64,000 bases of DNA, from positions 50,724 to 114,723 of the forward strand of contig CBFHON010000007.1 in NCBI GenBank assembly GCA_965657505.1, in the 5' to 3' direction. The notes under the pieces were generated by a model, which saw nothing but the letters and a program-made list of their open reading frames with translations, was not told the DNA's origin and did no database searches. Each line of letters opens with the position of its first letter. The stretch's first letter is position 1. Shown piece after piece: positions 1 through 9,017 of the stretch. This stretch comes from TMED109 sp002171375 (lineage in GTDB: Bacteria; Pseudomonadota; Alphaproteobacteria; TMED109). The position numbers and the translations under genes are program-made.

Positions 1-208
1 CTTGCTGTTCCCAATTATGAGTAAGCTCTAAAACAGTATTATTTTCTTCAGATCCATAACCTAGAAAAGCTAGTGTAAACTTACCTCCTGGATAATCAGC
101 TTTTCTTAATAAATTCATATTAAAAAATTTTGTATAAAAATTTATAGATTTATCCAAATCCATGACCCTCATCATAGTATGAAGTAATTTAAAATCAGTT
201 GATGACAT
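1..208 (-). CDS. gloA: Lactoylglutathione lyase (glyoxalase I), N-terminal part
   Basis: Partial gene running off the left edge; 69 codons from its start are visible. The ATG at 208 follows an AAGGA Shine-Dalgarno sequence. The reading frame gives LLHTMMRVMDLDKSINFYTK, then a KADYPGGKFTLAFLGYG stretch and LELTHNWEQQ, which is the N-terminal half of glyoxalase I. This enzyme isomerises the hemithioacetal of methylglyoxal and glutathione to S-lactoylglutathione in the cytoplasm. The His of the LLHTM segment and the Glu of the LELTHNW segment are the metal-ligand positions of the family. It is co-oriented with lpxB, 31 bases away. Identification is firm at family level; the C-terminal half cannot be judged. 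Confidence 0.9.
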   Translation of the reverse strand, partial: MSSTDFKLLHTMMRVMDLDKSINFYTKFFNMNLLRKADYPGGKFTLAFLGYGSEENNTVLELTHNWEQQ

Positions 209-239
209 ATTTAATCCTTTATAATTAATAATTAAATTA

Positions 240-1400
240 TTATTTTAAATATCTTAATATTTCCGTTGCTGCTATATAATTTGGTTTACCATTCATATTT
301 TTTAACATATTTACACTATCATTTAATTTTGTAATTTGCTTTTTTCTAATATGATTATTATCAATAAAATTCTTTGTTATTTTATAAATTTTATCCTCTT
401 GTACATCTTTTTGAAATAATTCTGGAATAAAATTATCTTTTAAAATTATATTTAAAATTGTAGCTGTTTTAACTTTAGCTAAGTTTTTTACTATATACCA
501 TGTAATATAATTTAACTTATATAAAACTAACATAGGAGTTAATGCTCTTGCTAACTCTATAGTAACTGTACCAGAAGCACATAACACAAAATCAATATTA
601 GAAAATATATTATATTTTTCTTTTTGATCGTCAGTTACATAATAGTCAAGGGCTGCATCACTAAAATGTTTAGATATATTATTTTTATAACTTTTAGTAG
701 TAACAACATAAAATCTAACTTTGTCATAATTCTTATTAATTAAAGATGCAGTCTTTATGAGAACAGGTAATAATTTTTCAATTTCACTAGTTCTACTTCC
801 TGGCAAAATTCCAATTTTTAATATAGATTTACTTTTTAAAGAACTCTCAAAATAATAATCATTAGATGAATATTTATTATCAAAAGCTATTGGATGACCA
901 GTAAAAGTTGTTTTTAAACCGTGAACTGTAAAATACTCTTTTTCAAATGGGTATAGTACCAACAAATGGTCTAAAATTTTAGAAATTTTTTTTGCTCTAT
1001 AGCTTTTCCAGGCCCATACTGATGGTGCAACATAGTGTATCCTTTTTAAATTTAAATTTTTTATACTTTTTTGTAACCTGAAATTAAATCCTGGAGCATC
1101 AATAGTTATAACAATATCTGGCTTTATTTCTAAAATTTTTCTTTTAGTTAACTTAAGTAATTTAATAATTTTTGGAATTTTTGTAATTACCTCAAAAATT
1201 CCCATTATAGCTAAATATTTTATATCAAAAATTGGTTTTAATCCTTGTGAAATCATTTTTTCACCACCAACTCCATATATTTCAATATTATTATTGGTTA
1301 ACTTTTTTAGTTCATACAATAAGCCTTCTCCGAGATTATCTCCTGATAATTCTCCAGCTATAATAAAAATTTTTAATTTTTTATTTTTATATTCCTTCAA
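240..1400 (-). CDS. lpxB: Lipid-A-disaccharide synthase
   Basis: GT19 glycosyltransferase that joins UDP-2,3-diacylglucosamine and lipid X to form the lipid A disaccharide at the inner membrane. Visible signatures are IIAGELSGD near the N-terminus (residues 13-21), PSVWAW around 126-131 and the nucleotide-binding GSRTSEI around 201-207. I chose the TTG at 1400 because GAAGG lies 8 bases before it; ATGs at 1415 and 1424 are in frame but have no Shine-Dalgarno sequence. The start lies inside the end of lpxA, so translation is probably coupled. In many alphaproteobacteria lpxI sits between lpxA and lpxB; here there is no room for it. Length (386 aa) is normal for the family. Confidence 0.93.
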   Translation of the reverse strand: MKEYKNKKLKIFIIAGELSGDNLGEGLLYELKKLTNNNIEIYGVGGEKMISQGLKPIFDIKYLAIMGIFEVITKIPKIIKLLKLTKRKILEIKPDIVITIDAPGFNFRLQKSIKNLNLKRIHYVAPSVWAWKSYRAKKISKILDHLLVLYPFEKEYFTVHGLKTTFTGHPIAFDNKYSSNDYYFESSLKSKSILKIGILPGSRTSEIEKLLPVLIKTASLINKNYDKVRFYVVTTKSYKNNISKHFSDAALDYYVTDDQKEKYNIFSNIDFVLCASGTVTIELARALTPMLVLYKLNYITWYIVKNLAKVKTATILNIILKDNFIPELFQKDVQEDKIYKITKNFIDNNHIRKKQITKLNDSVNMLKNMNGKPNYIAATEILRYLK

Positions 1401-2286
1401 TAAACAAGCCTTCATTATTTGCATAAGATATTACTTCATTAAAATTAATAATTAATATCTCTTTACTTTCAATAGCAACTCCATCNNNNNNNNNNNNNNN
1501 NNNNNNNNNNNNNNNNNNNNNNNNNNNNNNNNNNNNNNNNNNNNNNNNNNNNNNNNNNNNNNNNNNNNNNNNNNNNNNNNNNNNTGAAACATCTTTTATT
1601 CTCTCTTGTATTGTTCCTTCTGGGGCAAAAAGCAACCTATAGGCTTTTCTTAAATCATGAATTACTTCTCTATTAAAACCTCTTCTTTTTAAACCAATTA
1701 TATTCAATCCTGATAAATATGCTCTATTACCGATTACTGACCCATAAGGAATTACATCACTCTCTAGAGCCGATAAACCTCCTACCATGGCATGTGAACC
1801 TATTCTTACAAATTGATGTACTCCACTTAACCCACCTAATATTGCAAAATCATCAACTTGAACATGTCCTGCTAAAGATGCATTATTTGCTAAGATTATA
1901 TTATTACCCAATAAACAATCGTGGGCAACATGTGCACCAACCATTATTAAACAATTATTTCCAATTTTAGTTAAGTATCCTCCCCCTTCTGTACCTGGAT
2001 TCATAGTTACATGTTCACGAATAACATTATTATTTCCAATAATAAGTTTAGAAACTTCACCTTTAAATTTTAAATCTTGCGGAGGGTTTCCTAAGACAGA
2101 GAATGGATATATCGTACAATCCGTTCCAATTTCAGTGTGACCATTAATTATAACATTAGATTTTAAAACAGTATTTTTTTTAATTTTAACGTTAGGCCCT
2201 ATTATACAATATGGTCCAATAATTACAGAATTATCTATAACTGCATTACTATCTATAATCGATGTGCTATGTATATTTTCATTCAT
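1387..2286 (-). CDS. lpxA: Acyl-[ACP]-UDP-N-acetylglucosamine O-acyltransferase
   Basis: First enzyme of lipid A synthesis, transferring a 3-hydroxyacyl chain from ACP to UDP-GlcNAc. It is a left-handed beta-helix protein with many hexapeptide repeats. The conserved GNPPQDLKF segment is at 66-74 and the catalytic His lies in GAHVAHDC (H122). A run of 99 Ns interrupts the C-terminal helical domain after KDVS. The sequence without the Ns encodes 266 aa, already the usual LpxA length (about 262-270), and the flanks align with family C-termini with essentially no missing residues. The 33 unknown codons are therefore probably not real. The stop overlaps the lpxB start; fabZ ends one base upstream. 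Confidence 0.94.
   Translation of the reverse strand: MNENIHSTSIIDSNAVIDNSVIIGPYCIIGPNVKIKKNTVLKSNVIINGHTEIGTDCTIYPFSVLGNPPQDLKFKGEVSKLIIGNNNVIREHVTMNPGTEGGGYLTKIGNNCLIMVGAHVAHDCLLGNNIILANNASLAGHVQVDDFAILGGLSGVHQFVRIGSHAMVGGLSALESDVIPYGSVIGNRAYLSGLNIIGLKRRGFNREVIHDLRKAYRLLFAPEGTIQERIKDVSXXXXXXXXXXXXXXXXXXXXXXXXXXXXXXXXXDGVAIESKEILIINFNEVISYANNEGLFIEGI
1486..1584. other. Assembly gap (99 N) inside lpxA
   Basis: Run of 99 unknown bases. Both flanks read in the same lpxA frame across it. Comparison with the expected LpxA length suggests the true gap is only a few bases or none, so this is a scaffolding estimate and not a real 33-codon insertion. Confidence 0.95.
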
Positions 2287-2287
2287 T

Positions 2288-2755
2288 TTATTCAGCCATA
2301 ATCATAGCAGATATGACTGCCTCAGAAACAAGTTCATTTTCTACGTAACCCTTACACTGAAATTTCCATACTTTTCCTCTATTCTTGATTTTATCTACAT
2401 TAAATTTTATTTGATCTCCAGGTATAACAGGTTTACGAAATTTACCACTATCAACAGACATAAAATAAACTAGGCTTCCTTCTGCACTTTTTCCAAGAGT
2501 CTCAATAACTAATACCGCACAGGTCTGAGCCATACTTTCTATCATAAGAACTCCGGGCATAACCATTTTAGATGGGAAATGACCTGTAAAAAAATTTTCG
2601 TTAGATGTAACATTTTTAATACCAACAGCAGATTGCCCTAAAATTAAATCTTCAACTTTATCAATTAAAAGCATTGGATACCTATGCGGTATCATATTTA
2701 TAATTTTTTCTATATTTACTAGTTTTACTGTTTTTTTACTAATATCTTCATTCAT
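2288..2755 (-). CDS. fabZ: 3-hydroxyacyl-[acyl-carrier-protein] dehydratase
   Basis: Hot-dog-fold dehydratase of type II fatty acid synthesis that converts 3-hydroxyacyl-ACP to trans-2-enoyl-ACP. Its substrate pool is shared with LpxA and LpxD, which explains its place between them. The N-terminal IPHRYPMLLIDKV motif and the active-site segment GHFPSKMVMPGVLMIESMAQ are present, with catalytic His 59 and Glu 73 counted from the ATG at 2755. That ATG has AAGGT about 9 bases upstream, at the end of lpxD; a TTG at 2761 would overlap the lpxD stop by four bases and is the alternative. Length 155 aa is standard. Confidence 0.95.
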   Translation of the reverse strand: MNEDISKKTVKLVNIEKIINMIPHRYPMLLIDKVEDLILGQSAVGIKNVTSNENFFTGHFPSKMVMPGVLMIESMAQTCAVLVIETLGKSAEGSLVYFMSVDSGKFRKPVIPGDQIKFNVDKIKNRGKVWKFQCKGYVENELVSEAVISAMIMAE

Positions 2756-2757
2756 AT

Positions 2758-3795
2758 TCAATTACCTTTGCCTTTAATGATTTTTTTTAGTTTTAATGCT
2801 TGTCTATGATATTGTGTTAGTGGTATGGCTGGTGTTCCGCTTACTTTAGATCCGGCATCTAAACTTTTTGTTATACCAGCTTGCCCGCCTGCTTGGCTGC
2901 CTTTACCAACTGTTATATGCCCTCCTATACCAACTTGACCTCCAAACATGCAATAATCTTCAATTATAGCACTTCCAGCTATACCAACTTGTCCTGCAAT
3001 TGCGCAGAATTTTCCTATATTAACATTATGGGCTACATGGACTAAATTATCAATATATGTACCTTCTCCAATACTTGTTGGACCATTACTTCCCCTATCT
3101 ATACAACTATTAGAACCAATTTCAACATTGTTTCCTATTATCACATTTCCAACTTGAGGAATTTTAATATGCCCTTCAGAACTAGGAGCAAATCCAAAGC
3201 CACTTTGTCCAATTCTTACACCTGAGTAAATTAATACATTATTTCCAATTTCTGCACACTCAATCGTAACATTTTTGCCTATTGTTGAGTTAGCACCAAT
3301 TTTAACGCCTTTTCCTATAAAAGACCCTGTTCCAATAGAGACATTATTTTCTATTATAACATCTTCCTCAATTACAACAAAATCATCAACTCTGATATTG
3401 GTTGATTTCAAATAATTGTCAGGCATACTTGATAGCTTACTTATTTTTGGTATAAATTTATCTTTGGGATAAAATTTTTGAGCAACTCTAGCATATGCAA
3501 CATGAGCATTACTAACTTCTAGACATACCATATTTTTAGGAATACTATTTTTATCATACTCATTTACAATACACGCTGATGCAAATGAATTTTTAAGCTT
3601 TCCAATAGTATTCTTAAAAATTATAAATGTAATTTCACCTTCCATAGCATTATCAACATCAGACGCACCAGATATTGATAAATTTTCATTTTTTAAATTA
3701 TAAATTTTTGCATTAATTAATTTCGCAATTTCAACTATAGAGAAAGGACCCGATACATTATGAAAATTTTCATTAACCATTCTATTACTATTCAA
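2758..3795 (-). CDS. lpxD: UDP-3-O-(3-hydroxyacyl)glucosamine N-acyltransferase
   Basis: Third committed step of lipid A synthesis: N-acylation of UDP-3-O-acylglucosamine using hydroxyacyl-ACP. The N-terminal uridine-binding domain (about 1-120) is followed by hexapeptide repeats (about 130-310) forming a left-handed beta-helix. The catalytic His is in the LVHVAHNVNIG segment (H256). The C-terminal helix carrying TQYHRQALKLKK is typical. The start is uncertain: TTG at 3795 gives 345 aa, while ATG at 3780 would remove five residues, and neither has a strong Shine-Dalgarno sequence. It lies 7 bases after ompH in the envelope operon. Confidence 0.95.
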   Translation of the reverse strand: MNSNRMVNENFHNVSGPFSIVEIAKLINAKIYNLKNENLSISGASDVDNAMEGEITFIIFKNTIGKLKNSFASACIVNEYDKNSIPKNMVCLEVSNAHVAYARVAQKFYPKDKFIPKISKLSSMPDNYLKSTNIRVDDFVVIEEDVIIENNVSIGTGSFIGKGVKIGANSTIGKNVTIECAEIGNNVLIYSGVRIGQSGFGFAPSSEGHIKIPQVGNVIIGNNVEIGSNSCIDRGSNGPTSIGEGTYIDNLVHVAHNVNIGKFCAIAGQVGIAGSAIIEDYCMFGGQVGIGGHITVGKGSQAGGQAGITKSLDAGSKVSGTPAIPLTQYHRQALKLKKIIKGKGN

Positions 3796-3802
3796 TTATT
3801 AT

Positions 3803-4411
3803 TTACTCTTTACTCATTATAGCATCCATATCTACTTCAGGTAAATTAATATTCAATAGCTCAATTACAGAACTAGAAATATTTATAGAATTTGCTGCTA
3901 TAACTACTGTAGATGTATCTAAAGTAAGAGCCAATCCTTTCTCCTTACCTATTTCAGTAATAATCTTAATAGCCTCAAGTTGAATTACTTGAACGCTTTT
4001 AGACAACATTTCTTCAAGTAATTGATTTCGCTCTGCAACCATTTGTTGTAAAGACTCTACTCTCTTTCTAAAGCTACCTTCTAGTTCTGCAAATTCATCT
4101 GGAGGCATAATAGATCTTTGACTAGCTAAATCTTCTTGTATTGTCTTCAGTTCTTGCTCTTCATTTTTAAGTTCTGTACCAAATTCTTCTTTTTTATTCT
4201 CAATATATGCTCTAACTTTAACTGCCGCCAAAGATTGCCCAACTATTCTTTGCATATCAACAACTGCTATTGGAAATGTTTTATTAAGAGATAAATTATT
4301 ATTATTTTCATCTAAATTTTCTTCTTGTGCTAAAGAAATATTTATACAAAACATTGTAATAAAAAGAACTCTCAAAATATTTGAGAATATACTTATTTTA
4401 AAAAAAATCAT
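3803..4411 (-). CDS. skp: Periplasmic chaperone OmpH/Skp
   Basis: Small periplasmic chaperone that holds unfolded outer-membrane proteins on their way to BamA. A signal peptide is visible (hydrophobic 8-28, probable cleavage after SLA at residue 28). The mature protein starts its family region at FPIAVVDMQRIV and contains a long charged coiled-coil segment (about 70-145), the tentacle helices of Skp. The ATG at 4411 has AGGA 7-8 bases upstream. Its position between bamA and lpxD is the standard one. At 202 aa it is slightly longer than E. coli Skp because of an N-terminal Asn/Glu-rich stretch. Confidence 0.92.
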   Translation of the reverse strand: MIFFKISIFSNILRVLFITMFCINISLAQEENLDENNNNLSLNKTFPIAVVDMQRIVGQSLAAVKVRAYIENKKEEFGTELKNEEQELKTIQEDLASQRSIMPPDEFAELEGSFRKRVESLQQMVAERNQLLEEMLSKSVQVIQLEAIKIITEIGKEKGLALTLDTSTVVIAANSINISSSVIELLNINLPEVDMDAIMSKE

Positions 4412-4434
4412 TTTCTTTTCCTATCATTATTAAA

Positions 4435-6711
4435 TTAAAATTTTTGACCAATACCAAAAGATACTGATTCTGTTCTGTCATAATCTTCTTTAAGTATTGC
4501 TTGAGAAAATATAACACTTATTGGACCAAATGGTGAATTCCAAGATATTCCTACACCAGAAGATAGCCTTATTGATGCATCATCATTATAAGACACACTA
4601 CTTTTATCTATTCCGGTTAATGACCCTGCGGTGGCAAACCAATTTCCTTTGACACCCAATTCAGGAGGCAGTCCTATTCCAAAACTTGCTTTTATAGAAC
4701 CTGTATAAAATAAGTTACCACCTAATGAATCAGAATTATTTGAATCTCTAGGCCCAAGACCAGATTGATCAAATCCTCTAAAACTATTTCCTCCTAAAAA
4801 ATATCTATCTGAAATTAATATATCTTGATCTAGCCCAATAATTACTCCAGCATCGTATCCTAGATTTAAAATTATGGACTCCTCATTAAAAGATTTGTAA
4901 TAATTTGCGTTATTATTAATTCTCAAAAACTCCTTATCACCTCCTAACCCTGCAAAAGAAGATGCTATGGCTAATGAATATCCTTCTGTTGGCATATTTC
5001 TATTGTCTGTAGTGTCAATATTTATAGAGGTACTTAATTCAGATAATACTGTTTCTCCTTTTTCAGATATAATAGATGCAGATGCACCTGATCTAGGAGT
5101 TAGCTCTCTTACTTCAAGACTGTATCTAAGACTTTGTCTAATAAATTCATCTAAGGTAAAATTACCTGATAAATTAAATCCTTGTCTAGATAGCTCATAA
5201 CTACTTTCTTTATAATCAATTTTATTATTATACAGATTAGTACTTGCATATAAGTCTCTATTCAGAAAATAAGGCTCAGAAAAACTAAAAGTATAATCAG
5301 CTTCTCTCTCAGAAAATTTTGATACCAATGAAATTCTTTGACCTTTACCCATAAAGTTTCTTTCTGAAACTCCTATATTTAATAATCCTCCTACCTGACT
5401 AGAATAACCTCCTCCAAAGCTTAATTCTCCTGTAGAAGTTTCTTGTACATCAACAATAATATCAGTAGTGCCCTGTTTCGCTGTCGAATTTTCAGTTAAA
5501 TCTACTTTAGCAAAAAACCCTAAATTAGTAATTAATGTTTTTGACCTAGCCAATAAACTTGAAACGTATGCATCACCTTCGGCTAATCTTATATTCCGTC
5601 TTATAACCTTATCTAATGTTCTTTCATTACCCCTTATAATTATTCTATCTACATATTTTTTATCTGCTTGATTTATTCTAAATAATACGGACAAATTATT
5701 AGTATTTTCTACTCTATCAACTTCTGGAAAAGTCTCTGTAAATGGGAAACCTTGTTCAATTACTAATTTATTAATAATTTTAATTGTATTTTCTATCTTA
5801 CCTGCACTATATACATCACCCTCTTCAATTTTTAACCCAATTTTAATTATATCAATATCAATTTCCGATATATTGCTTGAAACTTCTATATCTCCATATA
5901 CATATTTTTTTCCTTCATCTATTGAAAAAATAATATTAAAACCATCTTTTTCTCTGTCTAATTGAGCAACAGCTGGTTCAATTGATACATCTGCATATCC
6001 ATTATCTTTATAAAATTTTCTTAATAAATTTTCATCAACCTGTATTTGCTGAGGATCATATTTATCATTAGAACTTAATATTGAATACCATCTAGTTTGC
6101 CGTGTAATAATAGTATCCCTAAGTCTTCTGTCTGAAAAATTTTTATTACCATTAAATGTTATAGAGTTTATTACAGTGTTTTCACCTTCATTTATTTCAA
6201 AAACTATATCAACTCTATTTTGGTCTAAACTAATAATATTAGGCTTTACTGTGGTTGATAGACTTCCTTCATTTCTATATAAAGATAAAATTCTTTGAAC
6301 ATCTTCTTGTATTTTAGTTCTTGTAAATAGGTTTCTTGATTTAAGGCTTACTTCTGAAGCTAAAACATCATTGTCTATTTCATTATTACCTTCAAATACA
6401 ACTCTATTAATTATAGGATTTTCAACCACCTTAATAATAACAATAGAATTATCTCTCATAATGTTTACGTCAGAAAAAAAACCAGTAGAATATAAATTCT
6501 TAAGTGAGTTATTTAATTTATCTATATCAAAGTTTTCACCCTTTGATACCTTTAGATAAGAATATATTGTGTCTAATTCTACTCTTTGATTGCCTTCAAT
6601 TTTTATATCAGAAATTATATCATTTGAATTTTGTGCATAAACAAAGTTGATAGAAAAGATAAAAATAAAAAATAACAACGATAAAATTTTAAATCTGATA
6701 GTTAACTCCAT
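4435..6711 (-). CDS. bamA: Outer-membrane protein assembly factor BamA
   Basis: Essential Omp85-family protein that inserts beta-barrel proteins into the outer membrane. It has a signal peptide (cleavage likely after VYA, residue 26), five POTRA domains (about 27-420), then a 16-strand barrel. The conserved loop-6 motif FRGF is at 644-647 and the protein ends in the aromatic outer-membrane signature GIGQKF. Length 758 aa is typical. It is flanked by rseP and ompH, its usual partners. Together with lpxA/D/B the operon makes both the lipid and the protein machinery of the outer membrane. The gene is intact. Confidence 0.96.
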   Translation of the reverse strand: MELTIRFKILSLLFFIFIFSINFVYAQNSNDIISDIKIEGNQRVELDTIYSYLKVSKGENFDIDKLNNSLKNLYSTGFFSDVNIMRDNSIVIIKVVENPIINRVVFEGNNEIDNDVLASEVSLKSRNLFTRTKIQEDVQRILSLYRNEGSLSTTVKPNIISLDQNRVDIVFEINEGENTVINSITFNGNKNFSDRRLRDTIITRQTRWYSILSSNDKYDPQQIQVDENLLRKFYKDNGYADVSIEPAVAQLDREKDGFNIIFSIDEGKKYVYGDIEVSSNISEIDIDIIKIGLKIEEGDVYSAGKIENTIKIINKLVIEQGFPFTETFPEVDRVENTNNLSVLFRINQADKKYVDRIIIRGNERTLDKVIRRNIRLAEGDAYVSSLLARSKTLITNLGFFAKVDLTENSTAKQGTTDIIVDVQETSTGELSFGGGYSSQVGGLLNIGVSERNFMGKGQRISLVSKFSEREADYTFSFSEPYFLNRDLYASTNLYNNKIDYKESSYELSRQGFNLSGNFTLDEFIRQSLRYSLEVRELTPRSGASASIISEKGETVLSELSTSINIDTTDNRNMPTEGYSLAIASSFAGLGGDKEFLRINNNANYYKSFNEESIILNLGYDAGVIIGLDQDILISDRYFLGGNSFRGFDQSGLGPRDSNNSDSLGGNLFYTGSIKASFGIGLPPELGVKGNWFATAGSLTGIDKSSVSYNDDASIRLSSGVGISWNSPFGPISVIFSQAILKEDYDRTESVSFGIGQKF

Positions 6712-6747
6712 TTAAATACTTTCTTATATTATTATAATTATTATATA

Positions 6748-7845
6748 CTAGTTTAATTGTTTTATTAAATCATTATAGTTGACTAAAATCATTAGTGCAA
6801 AAATTATAAACATACCCATTCCATAATAATATTTTAAAAAAGACTCATTTATAATTTTTTTAGTAACACTTTGTATCCCATAAAGTAATAAGTGCCCTCC
6901 ATCCAACAAAGGAATAGGAAAAAGATTTATTAAACCAAGATTGATTGATATTATTGCCATTATAAATAAATAAGATTCCATACCTCTATTTGCAGCTTTT
7001 GATGCAACTGAAGCTATCATTATTGGTCCACCAAGTTCAGAAGCACTCCTTTCTCCTATTACAATATCTGTAATTCCCTGAAAAGTTTTTATTGTATATG
7101 AGAACGTATCAGATAAAGATTTACTAAAGGCTTGTTTTAGAGTTAACTTTTTATATATAGTTTCATATTTTGCAGAAAAACCCATTCTTCCATTGATATA
7201 CTTGTCTCCGTTTTCGTCTATTAATTCTACTGGATTAGGTATAGCTATAATATCATAGATATTACCATCTCTAATTATTTTAAAATTAATCTCTTTAGAT
7301 GGATTAGAAATTACAATATCTCTTATATCTAAAAAATTATCTACTTGTTTTCCATTAATCATAATTACTTTATCATCAATTTCAAAACCAGCTTCAGAAG
7401 CTGCTGAATTTTCTAAAATATTGTCTATAATAGGGTAATATTTAATATCGGATGGGGAGCCTTTGACTAGAAAAAGAAATAGAAATATTAAAAAAGCAAA
7501 TATAAAGTTAGCTAAAGGTCCTGCAAATACAATTGCAGCCTTCTGTTTTAATGACTTTATATGAAATGTTTCATTTATTTCCTTTTCTGATAAAGATTTA
7601 ATCTTGTCATCTGGTAAATTACTAGATAAATTAGCATCACCATAAAATTTGACATAACCTCCTAGAGGAATAAAACAAACTTTCCACCTAGTTCCATATT
7701 TATCATTTATGCCAAATAATTCCCTTCCAAAACCTATTGAAAATACCTCTACCTTTACACCATTTAATCTAGCTATTAAATAATGTCCCATTTCATGAAC
7801 AAATACTATTACTGTAAGCAGAATTAAAAACCATAAAATAATCAT
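6748..7845 (-). CDS. rseP: Site-2 intramembrane zinc metalloprotease RseP
   Basis: Inner-membrane protease of the S2P family that cuts membrane-anchored substrates such as anti-sigma factors and leftover signal peptides. The zinc-binding HEMGH motif is at 17-21 in the first membrane segment, a PDZ domain lies at about 120-200, and the third ligand motif LLDGG is at 313-317 near the C-terminal membrane segments. At 365 aa it has one PDZ domain, as in most alphaproteobacterial homologues. The ATG shares one base with the dxr stop. No rseA or rpoE is nearby, so the regulatory substrate cannot be inferred here. Confidence 0.94.
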   Translation of the reverse strand: MIILWFLILLTVIVFVHEMGHYLIARLNGVKVEVFSIGFGRELFGINDKYGTRWKVCFIPLGGYVKFYGDANLSSNLPDDKIKSLSEKEINETFHIKSLKQKAAIVFAGPLANFIFAFLIFLFLFLVKGSPSDIKYYPIIDNILENSAASEAGFEIDDKVIMINGKQVDNFLDIRDIVISNPSKEINFKIIRDGNIYDIIAIPNPVELIDENGDKYINGRMGFSAKYETIYKKLTLKQAFSKSLSDTFSYTIKTFQGITDIVIGERSASELGGPIMIASVASKAANRGMESYLFIMAIISINLGLINLFPIPLLDGGHLLLYGIQSVTKKIINESFLKYYYGMGMFIIFALMILVNYNDLIKQLN

Positions 7846-9017
7846 TAAAAATTTCCAATATTTATAATTTGACGCGTAATAGTTCTAGCTTCTTTATCAA
7901 TCATAAATATGTCCTCTAAAGTATTAACTTTATTTATAACAATTTTAGCCATAGCTTCCTCTAGTATACTAGTAATAGAATTAAACTTTATATTTCTTTT
8001 TATAAAATATTCAACCGCTACCTCATTTATTGCATTAAGGCTTATTACAAAACAATGTCCTTCTTTAAGAGCATACCTGCTAATATCAATAGATTTAAAT
8101 ACTGATTTATCAACCTCTTCAAAATTCAAACTTTTAACTAATGCTAGGTTAAGCCTTTTAAAATTTAAATTAGCTTTATTTGGAAAGTTTAATGCATATG
8201 AAATAGGATATTTCATATCTGGCATACTTATACCAGCATTCATTGTTCCATCTTTATACTCTACGATTCCATGAATCATAGACTCAGGATGTATAATAAT
8301 TTCAATCTTATCTTCATTTATTTCAAATAAATAGGATGCTTCTATTAATTCTAAACCCTTGTTCATTAAAGTTGCAGAATCTACACTAATTTTTTTACCC
8401 ATATCCCATATAGGGTGATTTATAGCATCTTCTAAAGTTACATTTTCAAGTTTTTTTGAGGAAAATCCTCTAAATGGTCCTCCAGAGCCAGTTATAATTA
8501 ATTTTGAAACATCATCCATATCTGTATTTATTAATATTTGATATAATGAATTATGCTCAGAATCTATAGGGATGATTTTACTATTACTATTTTTAGCCTT
8601 GTTTAATAAAATTGGTCCTGCACAAACTATAGATTCTTTATTAGCTAACGCTATTATATTAGCACTTCCAATTGCATTAATTGTTGAATTTAAACCTGCA
8701 AAACCTGATATACCTGCAACTAATATATCGACATTCCTTTTTGAAGCATCAATAATCGCTTCAGTTCCACACGCTACAGAAATCTCATAATCTTTTAGAG
8801 CATTCTTTAGTTCTATCAATTTTTCAGTATTATTTATAATAACTAAATTAGGTTTTAATAATTTTGCAGCTTTTATAAGTCCTTGAACATTATTATTAGA
8901 AACAAGAGTATCAACAATAAAATTTTGAGTATTTAATTTTATAATCTCTAATGTTGATAGACCAACTGACCCAGTAATACCAAAAACTGAAATAATTTTT
9001 TTACTAATACTAGACAT
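7845..9017 (-). CDS. dxr: 1-deoxy-D-xylulose-5-phosphate reductoisomerase
   Basis: Second enzyme of the MEP isoprenoid pathway, making 2-C-methyl-D-erythritol 4-phosphate with NADPH. The N-terminal NADPH fold shows GITGSVG (13-19). The metal and substrate residues are D152 and E154 in PIDSEHNSLYQ and E223 in ATLMNKGLELIEA, followed by HPESMIHGIVEY. I chose the ATG at 9017, which overlaps the cdsA stop and gives the normal N-terminus MSSISKKIISVFG; a TTG at 9032 would add five residues. The isoprenoids feed UppS in the same operon. Length 390 aa is typical. Confidence 0.95.
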   Translation of the reverse strand: MSSISKKIISVFGITGSVGLSTLEIIKLNTQNFIVDTLVSNNNVQGLIKAAKLLKPNLVIINNTEKLIELKNALKDYEISVACGTEAIIDASKRNVDILVAGISGFAGLNSTINAIGSANIIALANKESIVCAGPILLNKAKNSNSKIIPIDSEHNSLYQILINTDMDDVSKLIITGSGGPFRGFSSKKLENVTLEDAINHPIWDMGKKISVDSATLMNKGLELIEASYLFEINEDKIEIIIHPESMIHGIVEYKDGTMNAGISMPDMKYPISYALNFPNKANLNFKRLNLALVKSLNFEEVDKSVFKSIDISRYALKEGHCFVISLNAINEVAVEYFIKRNIKFNSITSILEEAMAKIVINKVNTLEDIFMIDKEARTITRQIINIGNF

